The position numbers were made by a program, and so were the translations under genes. Below, piece by piece: positions 24,626-36,068 of a stretch of 64,000 nucleotides of DNA. This DNA is from Laburnicola sp. R22_1 (Eukaryota; Ascomycota; Dothideomycetes; Pleosporales; Didymosphaeriaceae), in assembly GCA_014281115.1 (NCBI GenBank), contig JACONQ010000003.1:4216001-4280000 (forward strand), in the 5' to 3' direction. Every line of letters starts with the position of its first letter. The first letter of the stretch is position 1. Below the pieces are notes generated by a model that did not search any database, was not told the origin of the DNA, and worked only from the letters and a program-made list of their open reading frames with translations.

Positions 24626-24790
24626 TGTTAGATTAGAGCCGTGTTGCCGAACAAGGGCACGTGGTCGGCTCCATCCTCTAAATTAGACCTCGAGCCAACA
24701 AGTCACACAACACACACAATACAACTGTTTATCTATCTTATCTATTAGACCCCCCATCTTAATAAGCTTAAATAGTGCTCAAATCTAATA
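24626..24790 (+). repeat. Copia-3 5' LTR
   Basis: 165 bp, repeated at 29623-29787. Confidence 0.95.
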
Positions 24791-24808
24791 ATTAAGAGTC
24801 TCACTGCC
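24791..24808 (+). promoter_or_regulatory. Candidate primer-binding site of Copia-3
   Basis: ATTAAGAGTCTCACTGCC directly follows the 5' LTR, identical to the Copia-1 site although the LTRs are unrelated in length and most sequence. Confidence 0.6.
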
Positions 24809-24831
24809 TTAATCGATCCTAAGAAAAGACA

Positions 24832-27800
24832 ATGTCGCTGTTAAAGCTCCGCGACTTAACAATCGTGTTAACCAATTACACCAATTATACACCATAGCTG
24901 CTGCAGCTAAAAGCGCGATGCGAGCTAATAAATATATGGCCCATTATTAGTCTAGATGGAGCCAAACTCCCACGCGAAAAGCCGACACCGCCGTCGCCGC
25001 CAGAAATAGCGAGTTACTAGTCAATTATCCGCGTAAACGACGACAATTAACAAAACCCTCCAACGCGCCTATTAGAGCTATTAAATTTAGGCCTTAAGGC
25101 ATATAAGGAGGACATTAAGTTCTACAAGATACAGCTTAAGGACTACAAGATTAAGGATAAGAAATACTAAGAGAAGAGAACAAGTTTTAAGAAAGTGGTT
25201 ATCTATATTTAATTAACTGTGTTGCAACACCTGCAACGTAACTACTATAAGCCTAGAGAGCAGATCTGGCAATAGATTAAATCTCTAACGCAGACAGTAG
25301 GCGTTAATAAGGAAGATGAGCGGGATAGGGCAAGAGCGCGATACCTATAGGCTCTTAAGCCGATAAGACAACCCTTAAACTAGGATACCTAGCTAACTAA
25401 GTATAATTAGGCAGCTATAGAAGTAGAGATAAATAATGTCGCTAAAGTACAATTAATCCATAATACTATAAAGGACTTCCTAACTGCGATTATAAAGGCT
25501 GCCCCTATCTAGGGCGTGTCCTTTTAAGAAACTGGACGCTAAGACGCAGATATAATAAGGAAGGAGATAATAAAACGCTTCTAAGAATATATAGGAATAC
25601 TCCACCCAATTAAGGGCAAATAGCATAGGGGCGCCTTTGCTGCTAGTGAGCGATTTCTCGCTGCTAGTAGTGCATCTACCCTAGGCACTAATAGGGACGC
25701 CTCTTACGCTGCCGAAGACGCGCCATCTTCCACGAATAACTAACGTGGATAGGGGAGACCTTGACAAAAACGATCCTTTAGTCAAAGTACTATATCTAAG
25801 CAGTCCTTAATAGAGGATACAATAGTAGTTAAAGGCAGAAAATGCCCTGCTTGTGGACAAAGGCATAGTCTAAAAGACTGCTTCTACGCATATCTGGAAC
25901 ATGCACTAGAGTGGTTCAGGCCACAACCTGGCTTTATAGACATGGTACAATACAGGATTAGAAATAATTCAGATCTATAAGAGGAGATAAGGAAGGTAAA
26001 GAGACTAAGGTCTTAAACCCCACGAATTAAGAATTCATATACCCCTACTCCTAAGATTAATAATAATTGACTAGATGGACGGAAAATTTCCACTATCTAA
26101 GCCAGCTTTAATGCGGCATTATATCAATCCAATTCTACGAGCTACCTACTACGATACTCCTTAATCCTTAATTTAGGCACCACCTGCTACATTGCAAACA
26201 ACCTTAATCGATTTATCTTATTTTGCCCTCTATTGCCTAGAGACTTTATATAGGCTGCAAATACACAAATATAGGTTAAAGGATATAGCACGGTTTACCT
26301 TAAACTAAAGGGCCTAGCTGGACGGCGGATACTACGCCTTAACAATATGGCCTATTGCCCAGACCTTCTATGCAACCTAGTGTCTTTTAGGATACTACGG
26401 CGTTAAGGGCTATAGTGAGATACTAAATTAGAACCCACAAGCCTAAAGCGAGCAGACAACACAGTTATTGCTAAGCTGCAAGAGCTCTACAACTAATAGG
26501 TTCTAGAATACCGACTAGAACTAATAGAATAGGCAACCTTTCACACCCACAGAATCACCTCACGCACTAAGAGATCCCCGCAAAAGGCAGACGCACTGCG
26601 ATGGCATAAGCGACTAGGGCATTTAGGCCCTAGTGCTCTTAAGCACCTAGTGCAGCAATCTAAGGGGGTGCGGATTAAAGACATCACTATAGTACAGTGC
26701 GACGCCTACAGATAAGCCAAATCCAAGAGGTTAATCCGCTAAACACCACAACTAATTAATAAAGGACCAGGAGAACGAGTCGCAATAGACTTCTACAGCT
26801 ACAAAGATAGCAGCTTAACAAAAGAGAAGAGCTAAATGCTAATCACTAATCGATACTTAGGACTAATGTGGGATTTCTACTTTAAGGACAATCGCACAGC
26901 TCGATCTATTATCTAAACTTTGGCCACTTTTACAAAGTTTATAAAGAACCAATTTAACCTTATAGTTAAGGTAATTAAAGCGGACAACGAAATATTCACA
27001 GTTAAACAAGAAGTTAATTAATGGTGCACAGCCTAGGGGATTACAATTAAGCCTTTAGCACCTAACACACAAGCACAGAATAGGGGAGCTAAACGCTTAG
27101 GGGGTGTAATAAAAGACAAAGCCTAGGCAATACGACTTAATGCCAACCTACCATAGGATATGTGGCCAGAGATTACCTAGTTAGCTGTCTACCTCTATAA
27201 TCGAACGCTAAACTATGCGAATCACTAGAGAACACTATACAAAGTCTTCTTTACAATAGTGGCCTTCTAGAATAGAGTAGTTATAGTACCACAAAAGCTA
27301 GATTAAACCTATTTTAAGGCATATAGGTGCAAAGCTTTTGTAATAATAGATAATACCCACTATGGCAAGAGCAGGCTACAACGTCTCAACCTAAAGGCGT
27401 GGATTGGATATCTGGTAGAATACCAATCCTCTAACATCTTCCAGATATGGATACCCTCGCTTAGGAAAGTAATTAGCACCCAGGACGTAATATTTAACGA
27501 AGACAGCATCTTTAGCAGAAAGATAGAGAATCTTATAGATAACCTTATGCACAATACCTTTAAAGAGATCGCCGCATAGGTCTAATTAGTTAAACTACTA
27601 TCTACAGCTAAACTAGCTAAACTAGAGACAGAGTCGTTCTATAAAGATGAGACGATTTGAGACAACCCGCAGGATAAAGACTAGTCTAGATATCGACAAG
27701 GTAGGAAAGTGGACTATACTTATCCCACTCCGCCAATTACACTACTACTAGTGACACTCCTTACACAATCACTGGTAGAGGAAGATAAAGGGAAAGACTA

Positions 27801-29571
27801 CCAACCCTTATTATTAATAACATGCCTATGGGCCGCAGTATTTATAGCTGGCACCAAAGCGGAAAGCGCAGGGAACTTTAATAGGAAAATATTAGATAAG
27901 GCGTGGTTAAAAAGATTGCTCTCTAAAGGATTAAAGCTACACAGGAGCCAGTTGCCTATGCCACCTTCCTAATATAATAAGCTTAAAGAACATTCACTAT
28001 GCGATATGTTTAAGGAAGCTAAGAAATAGCACCTAAACAGTCACTAGGATATGAGATCCTGGACTAAGATACTAGCTAAAACAATCAAGCTGACTAGAGA
28101 ACAGATCCTTAACTATATGTGGGTATACACCTATAAGTTTAATAAATATCACTAACTTAAGAAGTGTAAAGCACGCCTTGTTGTTTGTGGCAATTAATAG
28201 AGAAATATTACGTCACAAGATACATACGCAGCAACATTGGCCAGATGATTATTTCGTATGCTTATGGCGATTGCGGCGCGATTTAACCTAGAGCTCCTTT
28301 AATACGATGTCACGAATGCCTTTGTTTACGCAAAGATTGACTAAGATATATATATAAGGATGCTATAAGGCTACAACAAACCTGGGATAATCCTAAAGCT
28401 TAACAAGGCGCTATACGGACTCTAGATCTTACTACTACTCTGGCAGAGAGAGTTCACTTTAACACTGCGAGGCTTAGGCCTTATTAGCATACCCTATGAA
28501 CCTTGCTATATGATTAAATAAGGCGTAATCATCTTCTTCTACGTAGATAATATTATTATTGCCTATAAACAGGAGAACAAACCCTAGGCTGAGCTAGTTA
28601 TTAAGCAGCTACAAGAAAAGTACACCCTTATAGGAGGAAAAGATCTCTAATGGTTCCTAGGGGTTGAGATTCTTAGGAACTGCCCGTAATAAAAGATCTG
28701 GCTCTTACAAGCGTTATATGTTAACAAGATTGCCAGGCTAGTTAATAACTAAAGCCTTAGGCATAATACCCTAATAAGTAGCATCGAGCTTACTCCACAA
28801 TTAGGCTTCGCTAGTCCATCTGAGATTAACAGATACTAACGCAAGATCGGATTGATTCTATTCGCTGTAGTTACCACCTAGCTGGACACTGCTTTTGCGT
28901 CCTCCTAATTAGCACGATTTCTCACTAACTCTAGCAGCCAATATTAAGATGCTGCCGATCGAGTCCTACTATACCTCTAAGAAACACACACAAGGGCGTT
29001 ATAGCTAGGTAGAGAAGACAGTTTTGAGGTAGCAAGCGATGCCTTATTTGCGGACAATACACTGGACCGAAAGAGTTCTTAAGGATATATTATTAAACTA
29101 TTTAGTAGGCTGATTATGTGAAAAGCAAGCAAGCAAGATACTGTTACCACATCCACTACTAAAGCCGAGCTACTAGCCCTATTATAAGTAGCTAAGGAGG
29201 CACTGTTTACATCACGCCTACTTAATAAGCTTTAGGTTAAGCTTGCGGATTAAACGATTACTATTAAATGCGACAACTAGCAGACAATATAGCTTGTCGC
29301 TAAGGAGACTGCGCAGCTCAATACTAAACTCCGCTATGTGGATATTTATAACTATTAGTTAAGGTAAGAGGTAGCGCAAGAAAGGATTAGGGTTACCTAC
29401 ACTTAGTTAAACAAAATGATAGCTAATGGGCTTACAAAGGCCCTTCCTGTTAACAAATAGAGTAAGTTTCTAGATTAACTAGGACTTGTTAATATGGCAG
29501 AGGATCTTAACAGAAAGGAGGTACAAATTAACGAGCTAGAACAAAGGATAGAGGCTATTACTCTAGAATAA
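24832..29571 (+). pseudogene. Copia-3 gag-pol, RIP-inactivated
   Basis: A single frame begins at ATG 24832 and runs to TAA 29569-29571, about 1,579 codons. That last TAA may itself be a mutated Gln codon; the next in-frame stop is at 29596. The gag zinc knuckle is intact (CPACGQRHSLKDC, CX2CX3HX4C, about 25,850). Then come pre-integrase, integrase (about 26,780), RT (about 28,250-28,560; box FYVDN, second Asp lost), and RNase H (about 29,100-29,450). One codon in gag is TGA; most other breaks are TAA/TAG. Gag has an Asp/Lys-rich middle unlike Copia-1/2. Confidence 0.9.
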
Positions 29572-29622
29572 AGAACGGCTATAAGGGGTCCAGCTTAAGG
29601 ATAAGCCTAAGCTGAGGGGGTG

Positions 29623-29787
29623 TGTTAGATTAGAGCTGTGTTGCCGAACAAGGGCACGTGGTCGGCTCCACCCTCTAAATTAGACCTCGAGCCAACAAGT
29701 CACACAACACACACAATACAACTGTTTATCCATCTTATCTATTAGACCCCCCATCTTAATAAGCTTAAATAGTGCTCAAATCTAATA
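29623..29787 (+). repeat. Copia-3 3' LTR
   Basis: 165 bp, preceded by the polypurine tract GAGGGGGTG. Confidence 0.95.
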
Positions 29788-31543
29788 AAAACTCTAGTAG
29801 AAGTTAGTAAAACTAATAAAGCTCTAGACTCCTTTTACTAGAGTAAAAGCTTACTATTTCTTTATAGCCTTAACCTTTTCTAGGTCTATACTAATACCCC
29901 TTTTAGCTTTTATAATAAACCCTAGGTACTTAGTATATTTAGTCCTAAACTTATACTTTTTAATATCTAAATAAAGACCTACTTCCTCTAGTTTTAGTAT
30001 AACCTAGTAGACCTTTTATTTATAGTCCTTAAGGGATCCTCTAGAGTAGACTAGTATATTATTAATATATATAGAATAAAAGTTATCTAGGTATTTATAT
30101 AATACCTAGTTAATATACTATTAAAATATACTTAGGATATTAGCTAGTCTAAAAAGTAATACTAGCTATTTATATAGGCTAAACCTAGTTTAGAATACTA
30201 TTTTCTATTTCTTACCTTTAGTAATATAGATTCTATAGAATACCTATATAATATTAAGCTTTATAAACTACTTTACTTTAGCTAGCTAGGCTAAGGTTTC
30301 TCTAATAAGAGGGAGAGGGTATTAGTCTTTCTAAAAGAGTATATTTAGGGCTCTATAGTTTATATAGCACCTAGGTTCTCTATTAGATTTATAGATAAAT
30401 AGGACTAAGGTAGCTATAAAGAATTTACTTACTTAAATAAATCCTTTATCTAGGTATATAGTAAGCTCTTTTAATAGGATAAGTAGCTCTTTATAGAATA
30501 TACTATATAGTAGACCCTAAGGGATCTTAGGTTATTTACTATCCTTCTCTATTAGAGGAATAGAGTAATCTACTTTAGAACCTTACTATAAAGGTAACTT
30601 ATTAACTTTAGTATATAAGATTTTCTTCTAAAGAGCTTTTAAAAAGGGTAGTAATTTATTTCTTAGGTCTTCTTATTTTTCCTTAGGAGCTAGAGCTTTC
30701 TATATATCTAAAAGGGATATATTAAAAGCCTTAATATTACTCTCCTTTTTTAATTCTAATTATAATATACTATAAATACTCTAGTAGTAATCCTATAGGC
30801 TTATAGTAGGGGGCTTTCCTTATAACTCTATATTCTAGTCTAGGATAATCTAATAAAGATTAACTTCTTTACTAGTACTATAGTAATAGAGTTCTTTCTT
30901 ATTAATAAGTTTTCTAGAATAATATTATATTTATTATCTCCTTTAGAAATATATAGCTATACCTTTTAATATACCCTTTTATATCTAGTTCTAGAATAGG
31001 TAGCTTTCTTTATATAGAAGAATTTTTTTCTATTCTAATTATAGCCTAGGGGTAGAGTAAGTAGATATATATAAAGTAGATTCTCTAAGTAAACTTATTA
31101 AAGATAAACCTAAAGATTAAATAGCTAGGATTAAGTATAGTAGAGGTAAAAGTAATATTATTAATAAGAATATATACTATTATTAGAGTTAAATCTAGCT
31201 ACATAAGATAAAATCTATTAAAGTTTTCTAGTAAATTCTATCCCTTATTAAGTTACTTTTCTAATAGTAATTTTTATTAAAAGATATTAGTTTTCTAAAG
31301 TTTAAAGATATCTTTTTCAGAGAGGGAGGGTTCCCTCTTCTCTACTACCCCCTTTATAGGGTAAGCCTATACTAGGTTATCTAGATAAATAGCTAAAAGT
31401 AGGGTATAATTCTTAACCTATTACCCCTTTCTTTTATATTAGTAATAGTTACTTTTCTTTTAATATTTTTCTATTTCTTAGGGGCTTATTTAAGTAGCTT
31501 ACTTATACTCTCTAAATAGCTTCTTATTTCTAAAAGAGATCTA
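29788..31543 (-). pseudogene. Gypsy-B protease to reverse transcriptase (fragment)
   Basis: On the minus strand the RT is clear near 30,420-30,180 (FIATLVLFI, then NYRALNIL, RETLA, IKLNII, KGKK; these match the Gypsy APVLFVKKK and DYRALN blocks with RIP changes). The RT-RNase H junction is at about 29,900-29,800 (GISIDLEKVKAI, FTNFY). It is cut by Copia-3 on the left and by pogo-like element 2 on the right. GC is very low; all breaks seen are TAA/TAG. Confidence 0.75.
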
Positions 31544-33165
31544 ACGTGTTTACAAGCGAGCCGCGCGTATAAGTGAGCCGCGCGCCCTACTAACTTTCTA
31601 CAACGCGTCTTATACAAACTAGAATGGCTTAACTATTGTCTGCTTAATTGCGCTATAAAGAAGCAAATATCTACCTAGCTCTTTTAGCTATTAATTCTAG
31701 TCAAATACGAAGTATAAAACGCGCTGCCGCAACGTTTTGCGTCCCTGAAACAACACTTCGCGGCCGACGCGCAGGAATCGCTGCGCGACGCGACTCTGAG
31801 CCTAAATTAAAGAAGCTTACCAAGCTTAAAGAGGAGGTGATTGTTGAGCATATACTTGACCTAGATTCGCGAGGCTTTGCGCCCACTCTAGGTGCTGTAC
31901 GAGATATAGCGAATAAGCTGCTCACTAAGCGCAGCGCAGGCCACGTTGGCTAGCAGTGGCCTAGGAACTTTGTTAAGCGAACAGACAGCCTCACAACGCG
32001 ATTTAATTGACCCTATGATTGACAGCGAGCCCTCTGCGAGGACCTAACGGTTATATAGGCCTGGTTTGAGCTAGTAGCACGTACAAAGGCCACCTACGGT
32101 ATCTGCGACGAGGATACCTTTAACTTCGACGAGACTGGCTTTCTAATGGGTAAAATATCCTCCCAGCTAGTCGTTACTGGCTTAGAGAAGCGTGGCCGGC
32201 CAAAAGCAATCCAGCTAGGCAATCGTGAGTGGGTGACAGCGATCCACGGAATCAACGCTACTGGGTGGGCAATCCCGCCCTTTATTATCTTCGCTGGCCA
32301 GTACCACCTCTCTGCCTGGTACAAGGGCGACGATATACTAGGTGACTAGGCTATTAGTCTTAGCGACAATGGCTAGACTACAAACGAGCTTAGTGTTGCC
32401 TGGCTACAGTATTTTATTAAGTATATAGTAGAGTGTAGAGTGGGCGCGCGTTAGCTACTAATACTTAATAGCTATAAGAGTTACAACTCGCTTAAATTCC
32501 AGGAGATCTATAAGGAGAATAAGATCTACACTCTCTGTATGCCGCCACATTCGTCACACCTTCTGCAGCCGCTTAATATTAGCTGTTTCTCGCCGTTGAA
32601 GCGGGCGTACGGGCGCCAGGTCGAGGGCCTAATACGCGACCACATCAACCATATCACCAAGCTTGAGTTCCTACCAGCCTTCCGCGCCGCCTACAACCAG
32701 TTAATTATAAAGGAGAATATCTGCGCAAGCTTTTAAGGCGCTAGGCTAGTCCTATATGATCCAGAGGCGGTGATATTAAAGCTTGATGTGAAGCTTCGTA
32801 CGCTGTCGCCAGTAGCCCTACTAGAGGCCCTATGGGAGTCTGCAACACTAAGCAACGCGCGCAAGCTAGGCGCTTAGTTAACTCTAGTTCGTAAGCAGAT
32901 CCAAAGGCATTAAAGATCCTCTCCTACATTAGTTATCCAGTCGCTTAATTAGCTTACAAAAGGGGCTAAGAGAATGGCGCATTTAATAGTGCTTATACGC
33001 GATAAGATAGCTACCGTGTCCGTGCGCGTAATGCCCGGATTCGCGTAATGCCCGCGCAACACCAGAAGCGCTCTATCAGCGACCAGGCAATAGAACCACC
33101 TACAATCAATATTATCACGAGATTTTCCAGAGTAGCACTATATCGATGCTTGCGATCAATTTGCA

Positions 33166-35597
33166 CTATCTATATCTATTAGGAAGCTTAATATTGCGGC
33201 CGCGACGTGTAGATCTGGTTGGGGAAGTAGATGCGCCCTCTGAGGCCTCCCTATTATCTTAAGCATCAACAACACGTTTCTAACGCTTTCTGCTCTGTAG
33301 AGCTGGCTAAGAGGCCTTTCTCTTACCCTTTTGGGATAGTTGTAGAGCTTTTTCAGCGTCGCGGGCAGACTTCTGGGCAGCGCGCTGAGCTGCCTTTTCA
33401 GCCCTCTCTTTCTCCTTTGCCTCCCTAGCTACTTCTCGCGCAACACGCTTCTCCTGCTGGATTTTCTCCTTATATAGCTTAGCTGCCTTCTTCAGCTCTG
33501 CTGTCGCTGCTTTTTGAAGCTGCTGCTGCTTATCCTCCTGCTCCTTAATTGATTGACGAACACATGCCTCCCTTACTTTCCTTAGTAACCATAAGATAGC
33601 CCTACTATGATAATCCTGGCGCTGTTGAAGGTCTAGAGCTTTGCTCTTCTTCCCACGCTTCTTCTTGATAGATAGCGCCTGCCTAAGCCCATCGTTGTCA
33701 TGCTTAAGCAGCTCATTTTTAACAGATAGGTGGTGGAGTGATTGACGAAGCTTTTGTGTATCCTTGCTACTTTGATCACTCACTGCAGAGCGTACAAGCC
33801 TATCCATCTTTCTCCAGTCATGATCACTAAACCCTAATGAGGAGCTATCGCCTGATTCTTAATCCTGGGTAAACCTATTAAGGATAGGATCAGGATCAGG
33901 TGGCTTGGTTGGTTGGTTGGTATTCATTTTTCGTCTAGTTGATGGGGATTAAGTCCACCATCTCGCCTCCCGAAGGGCATATACGACGTGCTAAGCTATG
34001 GAATTGCAGTGCTAACACACTACCCTAGAAAGCATTTCTTGCCTGCGCGGGTATTGCTACCATTTCAGAACTACAGCTCCCCTTCCAGTTGGAGAGACTG
34101 AGCAGTGCGTGTACATTAGGGTGATTTCCTTGCATTTTGAGGCATCTATGTGCCAAGAGAGAGAGAGAGTGTGTGTGTAGGGGGGGCGGGGGGAGAGAAA
34201 GAGAGGAAGAGGGGTGAGGAGTATTGCAGCTCTTGTGCTGGACCTAGTTCCACTAGGTGCTGCATTGCCTGTTGCTTTTGCAGGGCTGCAAGAGCTAGCG
34301 GGGGCAGATCCTGGTGTAGTACTGCGTTAGTTTGGTAAAGGCTCCAAAGAACTCTGGCTCCCTTATCAGTGCTGCAGTGTACGCTAGGCCATCAGCCTGG
34401 CTGGATGGCGGTATAGGTGGTCGAAGTGGCCATCTGCTAAACGTCCCTAGAGTCTTGCGGCAAAGCGCGAGGTGGCGATATGCCTGTGGCTCTAAAAGAG
34501 CTGAGGATAGTTGATTCCTTGAAGGAGACCTTCCACGCGTTCCAGAATAGGGGGAAGAAGTCGCCTTTAGTAATAGAAACCAGGCCCTAGCTTCTATGGA
34601 GATATCTTAATAGCTCTGCTAAGTAGGCTGTTAATAGAGGCTTAAACATCGCAACGTTAAGAGGCTAAAGCGTATAAGTTAAATAAGGAGGCAGGATAGC
34701 AAGGAGGATCCTATGCTAATCACAGTAGTTAATAAAGTCCATAGTAATGTGGGATCTATGGCCATCTACGATTAAGAGTCAATATAATTGGCGAGTCTTC
34801 TCTTTTGTGCAGCGATCAAATACCTGTTCAAGCTAGGCAAGCCCAATATCGTTGTTCGTCCAGCTAGAGGGTGATGAGGTGATAAAGACTTCTTGTTCTC
34901 CTACCTTAATATCCTCTACCCAGCTTAATTAGATGCCCTTGTTTGCAGCCTTATAGATAAGGCTTAGCGGCAGAGCTAATCTATTAGCGCAGATACATGC
35001 TAGGAGCGTAATCTATGCGCGATTGCCATCCTAGAGCGATACCCTAACCTCCTTCTTCTCCCACATTCGTCTGCTAAATATTCGTTTTAATCTACCCACG
35101 ATACTAATTAGGAAGCCTTTTTCGTCCATATTGTAGATATGATAAGGATCTATCTAATACTAATCGATCTTGCTGTGTAGAAGGTTGAAATAGAGGCAAT
35201 ATTTATCCTCTAAATCAGCTTTGTGGCGATTGCTGTCCATACCGACTGTCCATTACGAGATAAGCTAAATGCTGTGTCGGTTGATAAAGCGGGTAACCTA
35301 GCTCTCGCTAACTAGCTCCTTTGCTATAGTAGAGGCGAAGTTCTATATCATCTCTTAAGTGGGAGGTATATGTCTCTCTGTAAGTCCTTTAATATATTGT
35401 ACGAGCTCCTGCTCTTGCTATAGGTTAAGTTTCAGCTAGTTGATATTCTTGACCTGCCTAGGGCGCGTTACCCCTCAATGCCTTCGACCCAACATAGATC
35501 GTTCAAGCCTATACCTAGCAGCAACTTCTGTATATGAAAAATCTTCTCCTGGTTCTCGCGATTCTATCTCATCAATCGCAGCCTGATATGGATCCAT
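33166..35597 (-). pseudogene. Fot1-like transposase, interrupted by an untyped insertion (inner 2b)
   Basis: ATG 35597 to TAG 33166-33168. Less the 572-bp insertion the frame is 1,860 nt, exactly the length of the 1b enzyme. The N-terminus (DFSYTEVAARYRLERSMLGR) differs from 1b, while from about residue 50 on (KNIN..., QEQELV, GLTERHIPPT) the two are nearly the same. YNMDEKGFLI and LLIVDGHRSHIT keep both catalytic Asp. The C-terminal 166 residues (33,807-33,307) are open and strongly charged (Lys/Glu/Gln/Ala), a predicted coiled coil. TAG/TAA stops and the insertion inactivate it. Confidence 0.86.
33905..34469. mobile_element. Untyped 565-bp insertion with 7-bp target duplication
   Basis: Compared with element 1b the transposase sequence breaks after AGGTGGC (33898-33904) and resumes after a second AGGTGGC (34470-34476). 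The insert starts with (TTGG)4, ends without a matching inverted repeat, and holds a GA/GT/G-rich microsatellite (34,157-34,215). Composition is normal and no frame has recognisable content. Read on the minus strand it would end in (CCAA)n, as some non-LTR elements or SINEs do, but a clear pol III A/B box pair was not found. Confidence 0.6.
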
Positions 35598-36068
35598 AAT
35601 GGTGGAGTTATCGCGTGCTGAAGTTAGGGTGTTTTAGTGTTGCGCGGGCATTACGCGAATCCGGGCATTACGCGCACGGACACGGTAGTCTATAGAGGGC
35701 AAATAAGGCAGCCTTAACGCGTAAATAGCGTAAAAAGAAGCGGATCTAGAAGCAAGGCACCCTATTAAAGGCAGAGGGAGAGGATATTATTGCTTAGAAG
35801 GCTGTTAAGCAGCAACTAGAGGGAGAAACGCGGTATAGCCAGGCGCGGTCAGGTGCGAGCCGGCAGGCTTCAGCGCGCTGCACGCGCTGCAGGGAGCCTA
35901 GGCACAACTCACGTACGTGCAAGAAAGCTTCTATAGATACTGCTTAATTTAGGATAGCTATTATATTAATAGAATTTTGATGCGTTGTTAATATACAGCC
36001 TGCAAAAGGCTGAGAGACTTGGTGGGGCGCGCGGCTCACTTGTACGCGCGGCTCGCTTGTAAACACGT

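Larger units (their letters stand above)
24626..29787 (+). mobile_element. Copia-3, full-length LTR retrotransposon
   Basis: 5,162 bp, flanked by AAAAC at 24621-24625 and 29788-29792, with two 165-bp LTRs starting TGTTAGATTAGAG. The LTRs differ at three positions by eye, all transitions, suggesting it is younger or less mutated than Copia-2. It is a different family from Copia-1/2 but shares the same primer-binding site sequence. Confidence 0.96.
33014..35685 (-). mobile_element. Pogo/Fot1-like transposon 2b (inner), inserted in pogo-like element 2
   Basis: 2,672 bp, flanked by TA at 33012-33013 and 35686-35687. TIRs start CCGTGTCCG and hold two 17-bp direct repeats (CGCGTAATGCCCGGATT then CGCGTAATGCCCGCGCA). 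Without the 572-bp insertion (565 bp plus a 7-bp duplication) it would be 2,100 bp. Most of the body closely matches inner element 1b, but the TIR repeats and transposase N-terminus differ. It lies 6 bp from the equivalent insertion point used in outer element 1. Confidence 0.92.
31624..35947 (+). pseudogene. Pogo-like DDE transposase with zinc knuckle, interrupted (outer 2)
   Basis: ATG 31624 to TAA 35945-35947, minus the 2,674-bp inserted unit, gives 1,650 nt (549 codons plus stop), no frameshift. An HTH region (AAATFCVPETTLRGRR), the first catalytic block FNFDETGFLMGK (Asp kept), a damaged second block (LLILNSYKSYN, Asp to Asn and His to Tyr) and PPHSSHLLQPLN are visible. After the insertion come a basic stretch and a zinc knuckle (CTRCREPRHNSRTC, about 35,880-35,920). 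Stops are TAG/TAA/TGA at former Gln, Trp or Arg codons. Compared with outer element 1 it keeps more of the N-terminus. Confidence 0.87.
31544..36068 (+). mobile_element. Pogo/Fot1-like transposon 2 (outer), interrupted by a second one
   Basis: 4,525 bp including the inner element, 1,851 bp without it. TA flanks at 31542-31543 and 36069-36070. The TIR starts ACGTGTTTACAAGCGAG and contains two 17-bp direct repeats (TACAAGCGAGCCGCGCG then TATAAGTGAGCCGCGCG). It is a relative of pogo-like elements 1 and 3, inserted between gag and protease of Gypsy-B. Confidence 0.93.

Noticed and set aside
33905..33920. (TTGG)n run considered as telomere-like sequence
   Set aside because: The unit does not match TTAGGG or known variants and it starts a short insertion.
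34150..34338. Open frame of 62 codons in the 565-bp insertion
   Set aside because: It is mostly translated GA/GT/G microsatellite.
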